Positions 25,466-35,356 of a stretch of DNA of 64,000 nt are shown here, piece after piece (the stretch's first letter is position 1; each line of letters begins with the position of its first letter). The notes under the pieces were generated by a model. It ran no database searches, was not told the DNA's origin, and was given only the letters and a program-made list of their open reading frames with translations. The DNA lies in NCBI RefSeq assembly GCF_022346995.1, contig NZ_JAKRNM010000001.1:868001-932000 (forward strand), read 5' to 3'. This DNA is from Paenibacillus sp. ACRRY (GTDB lineage: Bacteria; Bacillota; Bacilli; Paenibacillales; Paenibacillaceae). The translations under genes were made by a program, and so were the position numbers.

Positions 25466-27859
25466 TTGTTGATGTTTTTTAACAAACCGGCCCAAGAATG
25501 GACTGAAGCTCTTCCCATAGGAAACGGAAAGCTGGGCGGCATGGTTTTTAGTGGTATCGAGACGGAACATATACAGTTCAACGAAGATACGCTGTGGTCC
25601 GGGTATCCTCGTGAGAGCAATAACCCCGAAGCCCTACAAATGCTGGGGCCAGTAAGGGAGGCATTGTTAAGGGAGGACTACCAGCAAGCTGAACAGCTTG
25701 CCAGGAACATGCTGGGCCCTTACAACCAATCGTATCTCCCTCTTGGAGATTTACATCTGTATTTCGAGCATGGTAACTCAGCCAAGCAATACTCGCGAAC
25801 GCTAGATTTGCAGAAGGGGATTTGCAGTACAAGCTATGCTATTGGCGGAGTTGGCTATACACGTGAAGTGTTTGCATCCCACCCCGATAAGGTTATTGTA
25901 CTCCGCATCTCATCCGAAGAGAGCATGGTGAGCTTCCGTGCTCGACTGAGTAGTAAGCTTCGTCATAACGTCAGTGCGATAGACAATCAAATAATCTTAG
26001 AAGGCATAGCACCTGAGCATGTAGACCCGACTTATTTTGATCAGAAGCATCCCGTCATTTATGGTGATCTGAAGTCCAGTCCGGCGATGAGATTCGCGGC
26101 CTGTCTACAAGTCCACGCTGACGGAGGTTCAGTAATAGCGGTGAATAGTGAGATTGAAGTATGCGGAGCCAACACGGTCACTCTGATATTCAGTGCAACC
26201 ACGAGTTTCAGAGGTTTCGACACCCTGCCCGGTATCAATGTTGACGAAGTGAAAAAGCAAACTGCTCACACAATTAAACTTGCATCGGGCACCTCGTATG
26301 AGCATCTGCGTGAGCGACATGTGAGTGACCATCGATCCTTGTTTGATCGGGTGGAGTTTAGCCTTGGAGCAGAGAGTGACTCTCGTCCAACTAATGTTAG
26401 AATCAATGAGTCAGGAGCGAGTGACAAGGGACTTCTGGAATTGTTATTTCATTACGGACGGTACTTGATGATTGCCAGCTCAAGGCCAGGATCGCAACCA
26501 GCCAACCTACAGGGTATCTGGAACAAAGAAATACGTCCACCGTGGAGCAGTAACTGGACTCTAAACATCAATGCAGAAATGAATTATTGGCCTGCAGAGA
26601 TCTGTAATTTGGCATCATGTCATGAACCATTGCTCCACTTCATTGGAAACTTGGCTAAAAATGGAGCAGAGACCGCGCGAATTCATTATGATGCACGGGG
26701 ATGGACAGCTCACCATAATTCAGATCTATGGTGCCAGACTTCACCGGTTGGAGCATATGGTCACGGAGATCCTGTTTGGGCGTTATGGCCAATGAGTGGA
26801 GCTTGGCTATCCAGACATCTATGGGAGCATTATGAATTTAACCAGGACAAGGAATATCTTCTTAAGGAGGCTTTCCCTCTAATGAAGGGAGCAGCGGAGT
26901 TTATATTGGATTGGCTTGTTGAGGACAACGATGGTGTTTTAATTACATCTCCGTCCACTTCGCCTGAACATCGATTCCGTTTGGACGATAATACTACATG
27001 TGGCGTCACCACTGCAGCTACGATGGATCGGATGCTAATTCAGGATCTGTTTAAGAATTGTTTAAGTGCTATTGAAGAGCTAGGGTATGAAAATATAGAC
27101 TTTGCAATAGAGCTGAAAGATGTTTTAGCAAAACTATGGCCCATCTCAATTGGGAAAGAAGGGAGGTTACAAGAGTGGAAAAATGATTTTGCAGATGAGG
27201 ACGTCCATCACCGCCATGTCTCACATCTATATGGAGTTTATCCGGGCGAATGGCTCATGGAACCGGGTATGGAGTCATTCTACGATTCTGCTAGACGATC
27301 ATTAGATACTCGGGGTGATCAAGGTACGGGCTGGAGCTTGGCTTGGAAAATGAATTTGTGGGCTCGATTTGGAGATGGAAATCGCATCTTCTCATTAATT
27401 GATCATTTGCTACAGCCTGTAAGTGCCAATGATTTGAATTATCATCGTGGTGGTGTATACCCTAATCTATTTGATGCCCATCCTCCTTTTCAGATTGATG
27501 GGAATTTCGGGTATACAGCAGGCATTGCAGAAATGTTACTGCAATCACACAGTGGAACGATTCGTTTGCTTCCGGCCTTACCAGACCACTGGTTAGACGG
27601 AATGGTTCGAGGTTTGCGCGCCCGTGGAGGATACACAGTAGAAATCCAGTGGAAACAAGGGCGTCTTAGCCAGGCGATAATTAAAGCTGATCACACAGGA
27701 ATATGTCGTGTTTATTCTGGTAAAAGCATTAACGTGACAGAGTCCAAAACTGGAAAAGTTCTTGTGACAAGTGAAGAAGGAGAGGAACTTGCTTTTCAGA
27801 CTTCGAGTGGGGAAGTTTACATTGTTCGTGAGAATGAAGTCCTTAACGAGTGGAGCTGA
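25466..27859 (+). CDS. Glycoside hydrolase family 95 (alpha-L-fucosidase/galactosidase)
   Basis: The 797-residue protein shows GH95 hallmarks: NEDTLWSGYP near the N-terminus, LQGIWN and INAEMNYWPAE in the (alpha/alpha)6 barrel, and then the TGWSLAWK and HPPFQIDGNFG blocks. GH95 enzymes remove terminal alpha-1,2-L-fucose, or L-galactose in some plant-polysaccharide members. No signal peptide is seen, so it acts inside the cell on imported oligosaccharides. TTG at 25466 lies 7 nt after AAGGAGG; TTG 25469 and ATG 25472 are in frame too. A cre site precedes it. Confidence 0.93.
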   Translation: MLMFFNKPAQEWTEALPIGNGKLGGMVFSGIETEHIQFNEDTLWSGYPRESNNPEALQMLGPVREALLREDYQQAEQLARNMLGPYNQSYLPLGDLHLYFEHGNSAKQYSRTLDLQKGICSTSYAIGGVGYTREVFASHPDKVIVLRISSEESMVSFRARLSSKLRHNVSAIDNQIILEGIAPEHVDPTYFDQKHPVIYGDLKSSPAMRFAACLQVHADGGSVIAVNSEIEVCGANTVTLIFSATTSFRGFDTLPGINVDEVKKQTAHTIKLASGTSYEHLRERHVSDHRSLFDRVEFSLGAESDSRPTNVRINESGASDKGLLELLFHYGRYLMIASSRPGSQPANLQGIWNKEIRPPWSSNWTLNINAEMNYWPAEICNLASCHEPLLHFIGNLAKNGAETARIHYDARGWTAHHNSDLWCQTSPVGAYGHGDPVWALWPMSGAWLSRHLWEHYEFNQDKEYLLKEAFPLMKGAAEFILDWLVEDNDGVLITSPSTSPEHRFRLDDNTTCGVTTAATMDRMLIQDLFKNCLSAIEELGYENIDFAIELKDVLAKLWPISIGKEGRLQEWKNDFADEDVHHRHVSHLYGVYPGEWLMEPGMESFYDSARRSLDTRGDQGTGWSLAWKMNLWARFGDGNRIFSLIDHLLQPVSANDLNYHRGGVYPNLFDAHPPFQIDGNFGYTAGIAEMLLQSHSGTIRLLPALPDHWLDGMVRGLRARGGYTVEIQWKQGRLSQAIIKADHTGICRVYSGKSINVTESKTGKVLVTSEEGEELAFQTSSGEVYIVRENEVLNEWS

Positions 27860-28005
27860 AAGATACTTCTAAAACGAATAACCCTAAAAAGCAAACAAAG
27901 AAGCAAGATGGTTCTTATTGTCCTTTACCAAATCTCTTGAATAGAGTCTCTACGCTAGGATTCAATAGAGCTAAACACGCTAATTTCCAAATTAAATGAA
28001 GTGAG

Positions 28006-31000
28006 ATGGGGGTAAAATGTGAAAAAAATGTCTCTCTTTTCATGATGGTATTGATGTTGTTTACATGTTTTAATTCGACTGTTATTGCTAGCGGAACCTC
28101 TTCTGATCGTTCAGACACGGAATGGTTATTCGACCTTGGTACACCAACCAGTCCAGTTGCCCAGGGTTATAAACAAGTACACAACAATACACTTTACAAC
28201 TCAGAGCTTGGTTATGGTTTAGATTCCAGCACTGGAAGTCGTGATCAGGGTGGACCTGACGATTTAAGGCGTGACTTTCTACTGATGGCTAACCGAATGT
28301 TCATCCTCGATGTGCCTAACAACAACTACCTTGTTACTGTAATCTCAGGCTCTGAGGACAACAGTGACAGTACAAATTTCACCCTTGAAGATGGAACTGT
28401 AATAAGTGGAAGAACCGAAGCTGGCAAGTTTGCTGAGCATGTTGGTGTAGTTAAGGTGGAAGATGGTCAACTGAATATCTCATTTGGTTCAGCTCAGTAT
28501 AGCCGGACAAATGCCATTCATGTTGTACCCATGCCGGATACGCCAATTTTGACATTGTCCAAAATAGATGTGATTCCAAAAGCTTCTGTTCATATGAAAT
28601 GGGAGAATGTAAATAAGGCAACAGGTTATTATGTGTATCGCAAGAGTGAGTCGCAGAAAGCTTTTACCCGTATTGCCGAAGTAAAGGACGCCGCATATGT
28701 CGATGAAAATATTGACTACGGATATAAATATGAATATCAAATATCAGCGGTGATGAATGAGTTCGAGACAGGTCGTAGCAACACATTAAGCGTTCAGGTT
28801 CAGGACGATCAGATTACAAAACCACCCGCAGCGGCGGGGCTGAAAAGCACGGAGACTACTTCATCTTCTGTTAAATTAGAATGGCAGCCAGCAGAAGAGG
28901 CGAATCTATATTATGTCTATCGATCTCGTTTTGTTGATAAGCGGTTTGAACGTATTGGTATTACTGAGGAAACATCTTATATTGATGATACGGTCTCGAC
29001 ACACCAGAAATTATATTATCAAGTAAGGGCGGTTAATGGCGGTGGACTCTCGCCCGTGTCATGCACGTTAGAAGTAATGAACACGTTCAATTACGTTCGC
29101 CAGATGGAATATCTGGATCGCGGACTGATCGCTATTAAGACAGAGGACGGAGTGTACTTGGGATGGCGTATGATGGGAACCGATCCAGACGAGGTAGAGT
29201 TTGATCTGTATCGCGATGGCGAAAAAGTAAACGTTGAACCTATCCGTACCTCCACCAACTATTTGGATTCGTCAGGTACGGCAGACGCCAAATACAAACT
29301 TTATATTCGCAATGGGGTCGGCCCTGCTGGGACTGAAGAAGTCAGTGTCTGGGGAGAACAATACCTTTCAATTCCTCTGGATAAACCAGAAGATGGTGTT
29401 CTTCCGAATGGTGAAGTACATTCATACCAAGCCAATGACGCCAGCGTTGGTGATCTAGACGGTGATGGAGAGTATGAAATTGTTTTAAAATGGGAAGCCG
29501 TTGCACGTGATAGTTCTAGTTCCGGATATACAACTAATGTATATTTTGATGCTTACAAGCTGGACGGTACGAAATTGTGGAGAATTGATGCCGGTCGCAA
29601 TATCCGTTCCGGAGCACACTATACACAGTTCCTTGTCTATGACTTTGATGGGGATGGAAAAGCAGAGGTGGCATTTAAAACTGCGGATGGAACCATTGAT
29701 GGAACAGGGGCAGTCATCGGTGATCCTCAAGCTGATTATCGAAATTCAGCCGGCTACATCCTGGATGGCCCTGAGTATCTAACTATCTTTAATGGCGAGA
29801 CGGGTCAAGCACTAGATACGGTAGATTATACTCCACCAAGAGGCACGGTAAGCGACTGGGGAGATAGCTATGGGAATCGTGTAGATCGATTCCTTGCAGG
29901 TGTAGCTTATCTGGACGGAGTGCATCCGAGTATGGTATTTACAAGAGGCTATTATACAAGATCGGTTCTGGCTGCCTATGATTTTAAAGAAGGGAAGCTG
30001 GTTCAGCGTTGGGTGTTTGACAGTAAAGACCCCGGTAACAGTAGTTACGAAGGACAAGGTAATCATAGTTTGGGAGTTGCAGATGTAGATGGCGATGGAT
30101 TCGACGAAATTGCTTACGGTGCAGCAACCATTGATCATGATGGTACTGGACTGTACTCCACAGGATGGGGACATGGCGATGCGTTACATGTTTCTGATTT
30201 CGATCCCCTCAGGCCTGGCTTGGAAATTTTTAAAGTATATGAGCCTGCGGATTCGCCTCGTGGTTTTGGTGTGCATGATGCTGAAACAGGAGAATCGGTA
30301 TGGGGAGTCAAGACGGGGGGAGATACAGGACGCGGGATCGCTGCAGATGTCGACCCGCGATATCCTGGTGCGGAAATGTGGGCCTCTAAAAGTTGGGATG
30401 GAACTGACGGTCTTTCTTCATTGTATTCAGTACAGGGTGAAGTGATCTCTGAAAAAAGCCCACAGTCTATTAATTTTGCAGTCTGGTGGGATGGGGATCT
30501 TCTGAGAGAACTGTTTGATCATCAGTTTAACTTTGACACAGGTTACGGATTGCCAAAAATTGATAAGTGGGATTGGGAAGCGGAACAGCTTGAGATGATC
30601 TATGCGCCCTCAGGTGTTCGCACCAACAATTATACAAAGGGTACACCTGCACTTCAGGCTGATATATTCGGTGACTGGCGAGAAGAGATTATTTTGCCAT
30701 CTTTGGATAACAACTCCCTTCAAATTCATACAACGACTGACCTCACTGAATATGGTCTCTACACATTGATGCATGATCCGACATATCGTTTAGGCGTTGC
30801 GTGGCAGAATGTCGCCTATAATCAGCCTCCGCACACAGGCTTTTACCTAGGTGTAGGGATGGATACCCCACCGGAACCGAGCATCTCTTTAGTAGGTGAG
30901 CCCTCGTCACATCACAATAAGCCCATTACCGAGGCAGAAGTAAATGGCGAGTCGCATAATGGGTGGTATACATCACCTGTACAAGTAACGTTTACAATGA

Positions 31001-32244
31001 CGAATGATAATACTGGGGCTGGGGTGACGTACTACCAAATCAATAACAGCGAGATTCGGACTGGTACACAACTATCATTAAGCAATGAAGGCACTCATGT
31101 CGTGGAGTACTGGAGTGTCGGTCAAGATGGAAGCAAGGAGTCAGTACAATCACTTACTGTACCTATTGATCTTTCGCCACCCACCATTGAAGTTCAGGGG
31201 CAGTCGCATTACACGATCGATCAACAAGTAGATGTTCGTTACACTGCAACAGATACCGGCTCAGGTGTAGCTCAGATGAACGGAGAATTACTGAATAAAG
31301 CAGCATATACACTGGAGCCCGGATTAAATGAGGTTAAGATTACCGTATCTGATCTGGCTGGATGGGAGCAAAGTGCGAGTCACAGCTTCGGAGTAACTGC
31401 AACTTTCAAAAGCTTGGGAGGACTGACGCGTACCTTTGCTGCTGGTTCAGAAGATTCTGAAGCACAGCAACTCACGGTGCAGCTTATTAGCATTCTACAG
31501 CAGGCCGAAGGGTTAGCGATGGCACATGAGGGGGAGAAAGCTCGCGAAAAGTTAAACTTGTATAGTACCGATATTGATGCAATGAAGGATGTGCTCTTTA
31601 CATCTGAACAGGCAGAAGTTTTGATAAGATGGAGCAAGTGGTTGACTCATGAAACTCCACTACCCAATAGTGCTCCGGGAACACCCGTATTGTCAGATGA
31701 TAACGGGTTTGACACAGGATTAAGAGATGGTGATTATATGTTATCGATGGATCTCTGGTGGGGAAATAATGGAACCTTATTCAAGTTGTACGAGAATGGG
31801 GAGCTGATTGACGAAGTATCGTTAGAGGATCAGACTCCTTCTTCACAATCAGTACAGACTAAAATCACTGAAAAACCAGATGGCACATACGTATATACTG
31901 GAGAATTAATAAACGCATTAGGGATCACCCAAAGCGCTCCATTAACCGTCACGGTAAAGGATGCCTTACCAAATGAAGCGATATTATCTAACGATAATTG
32001 GGATGGAGATGGCAGTTACAACGTGACGATGAATATGTGGTGGGGGACCAATGCAAATGAATATGAACTGTACGAAAATGGAACACTTGTGGACACACAA
32101 ACTCTAACAGTACAAACACCTGATAGCCAAACTGCAGTAACAGTGATTACAGGAAGAACTCCAGGGATTTATGAATATGAAGCCATATTACGAAATGTTG
32201 CAGGAGTAAGCAGAACGGAAAAAATGAAGGTCATCGTTCAATAG
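28006..32244 (+). CDS. Large modular secreted rhamnogalacturonan lyase (PL11)
   Basis: The 1412-residue protein has a signal peptide (about 1-29). Then come a malectin-like domain that begins EWLFDLGT (about 38-175), two fibronectin type III domains (about 185-365) and the PL11 eight-bladed catalytic propeller (about 368-965). The propeller carries Ca-binding blades such as GDLDGDGEYEIV and YDFDGDGKAEV. Next are an Ig-like/OmpL47-type region, a FIVAR-like helical segment and two ChiA-N-like modules with LWWGNNG and MWWGTNAN. It cleaves the rhamnose-galacturonate backbone outside the cell. ATG at 28006 has a weak ribosome site; a better-placed GTG at 28019 would need a one-base slip in an A7 run. 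Confidence 0.92.
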   Translation: MGVKCEKNVSLFMMVLMLFTCFNSTVIASGTSSDRSDTEWLFDLGTPTSPVAQGYKQVHNNTLYNSELGYGLDSSTGSRDQGGPDDLRRDFLLMANRMFILDVPNNNYLVTVISGSEDNSDSTNFTLEDGTVISGRTEAGKFAEHVGVVKVEDGQLNISFGSAQYSRTNAIHVVPMPDTPILTLSKIDVIPKASVHMKWENVNKATGYYVYRKSESQKAFTRIAEVKDAAYVDENIDYGYKYEYQISAVMNEFETGRSNTLSVQVQDDQITKPPAAAGLKSTETTSSSVKLEWQPAEEANLYYVYRSRFVDKRFERIGITEETSYIDDTVSTHQKLYYQVRAVNGGGLSPVSCTLEVMNTFNYVRQMEYLDRGLIAIKTEDGVYLGWRMMGTDPDEVEFDLYRDGEKVNVEPIRTSTNYLDSSGTADAKYKLYIRNGVGPAGTEEVSVWGEQYLSIPLDKPEDGVLPNGEVHSYQANDASVGDLDGDGEYEIVLKWEAVARDSSSSGYTTNVYFDAYKLDGTKLWRIDAGRNIRSGAHYTQFLVYDFDGDGKAEVAFKTADGTIDGTGAVIGDPQADYRNSAGYILDGPEYLTIFNGETGQALDTVDYTPPRGTVSDWGDSYGNRVDRFLAGVAYLDGVHPSMVFTRGYYTRSVLAAYDFKEGKLVQRWVFDSKDPGNSSYEGQGNHSLGVADVDGDGFDEIAYGAATIDHDGTGLYSTGWGHGDALHVSDFDPLRPGLEIFKVYEPADSPRGFGVHDAETGESVWGVKTGGDTGRGIAADVDPRYPGAEMWASKSWDGTDGLSSLYSVQGEVISEKSPQSINFAVWWDGDLLRELFDHQFNFDTGYGLPKIDKWDWEAEQLEMIYAPSGVRTNNYTKGTPALQADIFGDWREEIILPSLDNNSLQIHTTTDLTEYGLYTLMHDPTYRLGVAWQNVAYNQPPHTGFYLGVGMDTPPEPSISLVGEPSSHHNKPITEAEVNGESHNGWYTSPVQVTFTMTNDNTGAGVTYYQINNSEIRTGTQLSLSNEGTHVVEYWSVGQDGSKESVQSLTVPIDLSPPTIEVQGQSHYTIDQQVDVRYTATDTGSGVAQMNGELLNKAAYTLEPGLNEVKITVSDLAGWEQSASHSFGVTATFKSLGGLTRTFAAGSEDSEAQQLTVQLISILQQAEGLAMAHEGEKAREKLNLYSTDIDAMKDVLFTSEQAEVLIRWSKWLTHETPLPNSAPGTPVLSDDNGFDTGLRDGDYMLSMDLWWGNNGTLFKLYENGELIDEVSLEDQTPSSQSVQTKITEKPDGTYVYTGELINALGITQSAPLTVTVKDALPNEAILSNDNWDGDGSYNVTMNMWWGTNANEYELYENGTLVDTQTLTVQTPDSQTAVTVITGRTPGIYEYEAILRNVAGVSRTEKMKVIVQ

Positions 32245-32277
32245 TTGTAGTTGATCTTAGGATAGTATAACTATAGA

Positions 32278-32320
32278 CAGAGAAGTCTGTTTTTAACACA
32301 GGCTTCTCTGTTCATTTTTC
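32278..32320 (+). terminator. Intrinsic terminator after the PL11 lyase
   Basis: CAGAGAAGTCTGT and ACAGGCTTCTCTG form a 13-bp stem with one mismatch around a 7-nt loop, followed by TTCATTTTT. It lies 33 bp after the lyase stop. Confidence 0.8.
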
Positions 32321-32425
32321 CAACGAGGTCTGCTTAGCATTGCTGTAAAAATAGGTGTATAAAAAAATTATTCTTGTTTTCAAGCAGAAAGTTAGAAATT
32401 GCATTTCAATTGTTCGTCAGTCGAG

Positions 32426-32450
32426 GGACAAAAACATGGTTCCGTTGAAG
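32426..32450 (+). repeat. Putative left-end TnsB binding site
   Basis: GGACAAAAAC is identical to ten bases of the right-end repeat (reverse complement) and is followed by CCGTTGAAG against CCGTTAAAG at the right. Only one copy is clear at this end. Confidence 0.45.
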
Positions 32451-33130
32451 TGGCTATTTTAGCAATTTTACTATATCGGCAATTCTCTTAGCTTTGTTAG
32501 CGGCAGATCTCATTTTCGGAACTGGTGCTATTTACACTATCGGGCAGTTTATTCAAAATCAATCACGTTGATTGTTGCCCGTTAGATGAATTATGACTAC
32601 TCAGAAAAACTATTGGGATGTAGGGGCAGAAAAGAGCTTATGAATTTGTTCATTAGAGGATCGAGATCAGCATGGTTATTAATGCATTGTTATATCTTTG
32701 AAAACTCAAACTACATATAACTCAAGTTAGACGCAGTAAATTTTTCTTAGAAACACAAGCTTGTTTATCAGAGAATTAACCTATCCCAAAAAGTTGTTAA
32801 TAGAATTACATAAAATCCAGGAAAATCCATCAGCGCATTGAATGGAAGTTTAAAAATCAAAAGTTCTCTGACATGCTGTGCAGCGAGTTACTTCCGTTTG
32901 CGTCCTCCTGTCATGAATTGGTTTTTGGGAGAAGACAAGAAGATGGGTATTATCAATCAGAGGAACTACACATGTAAATGGTGATTACAAGTGATTTGAA
33001 AGCTGATCTTAAAAGTAACTTCAATTAATACGATATACAATGTATACTTTAACAAGCTAAGGACTACTAAGTAGAAGCTTAACATGCAATCAAATTAAAC
33101 AGTTAGGAAAACTACTAGGAGGGGTAAACT
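32451..33130. other. Left subterminal region, no gene seen
   Basis: This AT-rich stretch lies between the inferred left end and the ParA-like gene. I see no credible open frame. An ATAC-AATGTAT palindrome-like site (about 33034-33045) lies about 85 bp before the ParA start and may be promoter or operator sequence. Confidence 0.4.
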
Positions 33131-34090
33131 TTGATTAGACAAGGGAAGGTTATTTCGTTCATAAATATGAAAGGAGGGGTTGGAAAAACAACACTAAGCA
33201 TTGGTATTGCTGATTATCTTGCTAGATATGCTGATAAGAAAGTACTTATGATTGACATAGATCCTCAGTTTAACGCTACTCATTCATTATTAGATACATA
33301 TATTGAAAAGAAAATTGCCCCCAAGTCTAATTCGCATGATGTAGAAATCATAGATGATATGCAAGTTGAAATTTCACTACCTTTAGAAGAGGCTGAGGAT
33401 GAACTAGAGGAATCTGAAATTGAAGAGATACCGAGTTTTTACAGTCAGATACTGAAAGAAAATAAAACTATTTTCCAATTGTTCAAGCCACAATTAGATG
33501 TGACCCATAGAGTTATTTTGCCTAAAGCTGAAGAAATAATAATAAATGTAAAAGAAAATTTAGATCTAGTATGCGGTGACTTAAATCTAGTCTTAGCAAA
33601 TAAGAGTAGTGATCACAGTTTATTCAAGAGGCTTAGGAACTTTATTACCATAAACAAGCTTAGAGAGGAATACGACTATATTTTAATTGATTGTCCACCT
33701 ACGTTAACAATATATACAGATAGTGCATTATTAGCCTCTGATTTTTATTTAATTCCAAACAGAATTGATAGATACTCGATAATTGGCATAGATTCATTAC
33801 AGAAAGCTGTAAGTAGTTTAATCGAAGACGAAATGATACCCTTAAAGTGTCTAGGCATTATATATACTATGATGAACAAAAAAATTAATTCTAAACAGAG
33901 AAAAATTAAGGATGATTTTGAATCAAAAAAATCTGTAAATACTTTAGATATTTTTGACTCAGTAAGTCATGTAGTAAATCATATACAATACGGTAATAGT
34001 GGTACCTTGCCGACAAGATATAAATCATCTTTAGAGGATATTGCTGCTATAACGGTTGAAATGATAGCGAAAATTGAAGCTATACAATAA
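33131..34090 (+). CDS. ParA/Soj-like P-loop ATPase, not linked to ParB
   Basis: The 319-residue protein has the deviant Walker A KGGVGKTT (residues 14-21), Walker A' LMIDIDPQ, and Walker B ILIDCPP. Between them is an acidic insert of about 40 residues (near 75-115) not typical of plasmid ParA. No ParB gene or centromere-like repeats are visible, so chromosome or plasmid partition is unlikely. TTG start at 33131 has AGGAGGGG 6 nt upstream. It heads a three-gene, markedly AT-rich cassette inside the Tn7-like element. MinD/ParA ATPases in such positions often power defence or positioning modules; the role here is unknown. Confidence 0.8.
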   Translation: MIRQGKVISFINMKGGVGKTTLSIGIADYLARYADKKVLMIDIDPQFNATHSLLDTYIEKKIAPKSNSHDVEIIDDMQVEISLPLEEAEDELEESEIEEIPSFYSQILKENKTIFQLFKPQLDVTHRVILPKAEEIIINVKENLDLVCGDLNLVLANKSSDHSLFKRLRNFITINKLREEYDYILIDCPPTLTIYTDSALLASDFYLIPNRIDRYSIIGIDSLQKAVSSLIEDEMIPLKCLGIIYTMMNKKINSKQRKIKDDFESKKSVNTLDIFDSVSHVVNHIQYGNSGTLPTRYKSSLEDIAAITVEMIAKIEAIQ

Positions 34091-34110
34091 TTGTTGAGGG
34101 AGGAGGTTTT

Positions 34111-34437
34111 ATGAACGAACTGATTATTTATAAAAATGAACTTAAAAATTCCAATCCTGCGAGATATAAAGTTATAGGGATAATATCCAGATTGATACTT
34201 TCAACGGAGTTATTCCGTAAAAATGAAGATATAATTGATTTTCTCAAGTATATTATTGAAACAGAATTCAAAGAATATGTCATAGCATCAAGAACTTTAA
34301 TTGTTGCTCGAACAGTCAGGGTTATTGATGAATTATCAGAAAATGAATATCTTAACTGTAAACGAAAACTGTATAAGTATATCGACTCTAGAATTACCCA
34401 GCCTAATAAAAAGAATACTTTTGATGGATGGTTATAA
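34111..34437 (+). CDS. Small helical protein of the ParA cassette
   Basis: The 108-residue protein is predicted all-helical, with basic and acidic residues mixed and no membrane segment. I recognise no domain. It starts 20 bp after the ParA stop with GGGAGGAGG 7 nt before the ATG, and it ends 3 bp before the next gene. Tight spacing and shared AT-rich composition argue that the three proteins act together. It might be an adaptor between the ATPase and the third protein; that is conjecture. Confidence 0.6.
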   Translation: MNELIIYKNELKNSNPARYKVIGIISRLILSTELFRKNEDIIDFLKYIIETEFKEYVIASRTLIVARTVRVIDELSENEYLNCKRKLYKYIDSRITQPNKKNTFDGWL

Positions 34438-34440
34438 AAT

Positions 34441-35139
34441 ATGAGGTATATAGGGACTGAACTCTGTAAAGAAGAAATTGATAACTTGATTTCTTATGTG
34501 GAAAATTATAATGGCAACTTTAATTATATTTCTATGGATCAAAAGACAATCGAGTTTTATAGGTTTATATCAAAACAAGTCATTTTTTTTAAATTTATAC
34601 TAAAAGCTTACCCGAAAACTTATTCAATTCAAGTTATAGTTTCAGATTTTTTATCTTTAATAGTGAATGATCTGAAATTAGAAACGAGATATTATTATCT
34701 TAATCAGCGATCTATAATTGAAAATTATATGAGAATGATATTAAAAGACCAACTAAATATTACGCATATTACTAAACAATCGTTTAAAGATTTAAAGGAA
34801 CAAAATCAATTAGAACTAAACGAAATAGAATACAATAGGATAATAAACGAATACAAGATAGCGTGCTCATTTATTCATGGTGGAGATTTTTTACAAGAGC
34901 ATTTAGTAAGTAATTTTGAAGAATGTGTAGATAATAAAACCCAAATATCAGAAAGGAAAAGAAAAGGTAAAATTTCTCAATTTTTTGAAATGGTAAATAT
35001 TCTTAATAAACTGTTTCTAATACACAACAGTGAGGAAATTGATAGTTCTTTTCATAGAAATAAAGTTACTTTAGAATATTTAATGGGTAAAAGATATATG
35101 ATCAAATTTCATCAAATTAAAAATGTTGCTGCTAGGTAA
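34441..35139 (+). CDS. Unknown protein with HEPN-like helical features, ParA cassette
   Basis: The 232-residue helical protein follows the small gene after 3 bp, so it is translationally linked. The segment YKIACSFIHGGDF (about residues 138-150) recalls the Y...S..HG pattern of HEPN-like or DUF5677-type proteins found in abortive-infection systems. The usual R-x4-6-H ribonuclease motif is not obvious. The protein is very rich in I, N, K and F codons ending in A/T, unlike genes outside the element. Function unknown; a toxin or sensor part of a defence module is one hypothesis. Confidence 0.55.
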   Translation: MRYIGTELCKEEIDNLISYVENYNGNFNYISMDQKTIEFYRFISKQVIFFKFILKAYPKTYSIQVIVSDFLSLIVNDLKLETRYYYLNQRSIIENYMRMILKDQLNITHITKQSFKDLKEQNQLELNEIEYNRIINEYKIACSFIHGGDFLQEHLVSNFEECVDNKTQISERKRKGKISQFFEMVNILNKLFLIHNSEEIDSSFHRNKVTLEYLMGKRYMIKFHQIKNVAAR

Positions 35140-35356
35140 TCAACAATTTCTTTTACATGATGATAGTGACTAAACAACACAAAAAAACTACATGCTTATT
35201 GTGAGTGAACAAAATAATCAGCATAAAATGTTCCAAAAAAAGTAGGGTCTTATGTAAGAAAACTGATTTTTTTGAAGCGTATGGGACAACTTGCATGGTG
35301 AAATACTAGTTGCCACGATGGCACCTTAAATTATCACTCGGAGAGGGGAAGTTAAA

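Noticed and set aside
33131..34090. Plasmid or prophage partition locus
   Set aside because: No ParB, no centromere-like repeats and no replication gene nearby.
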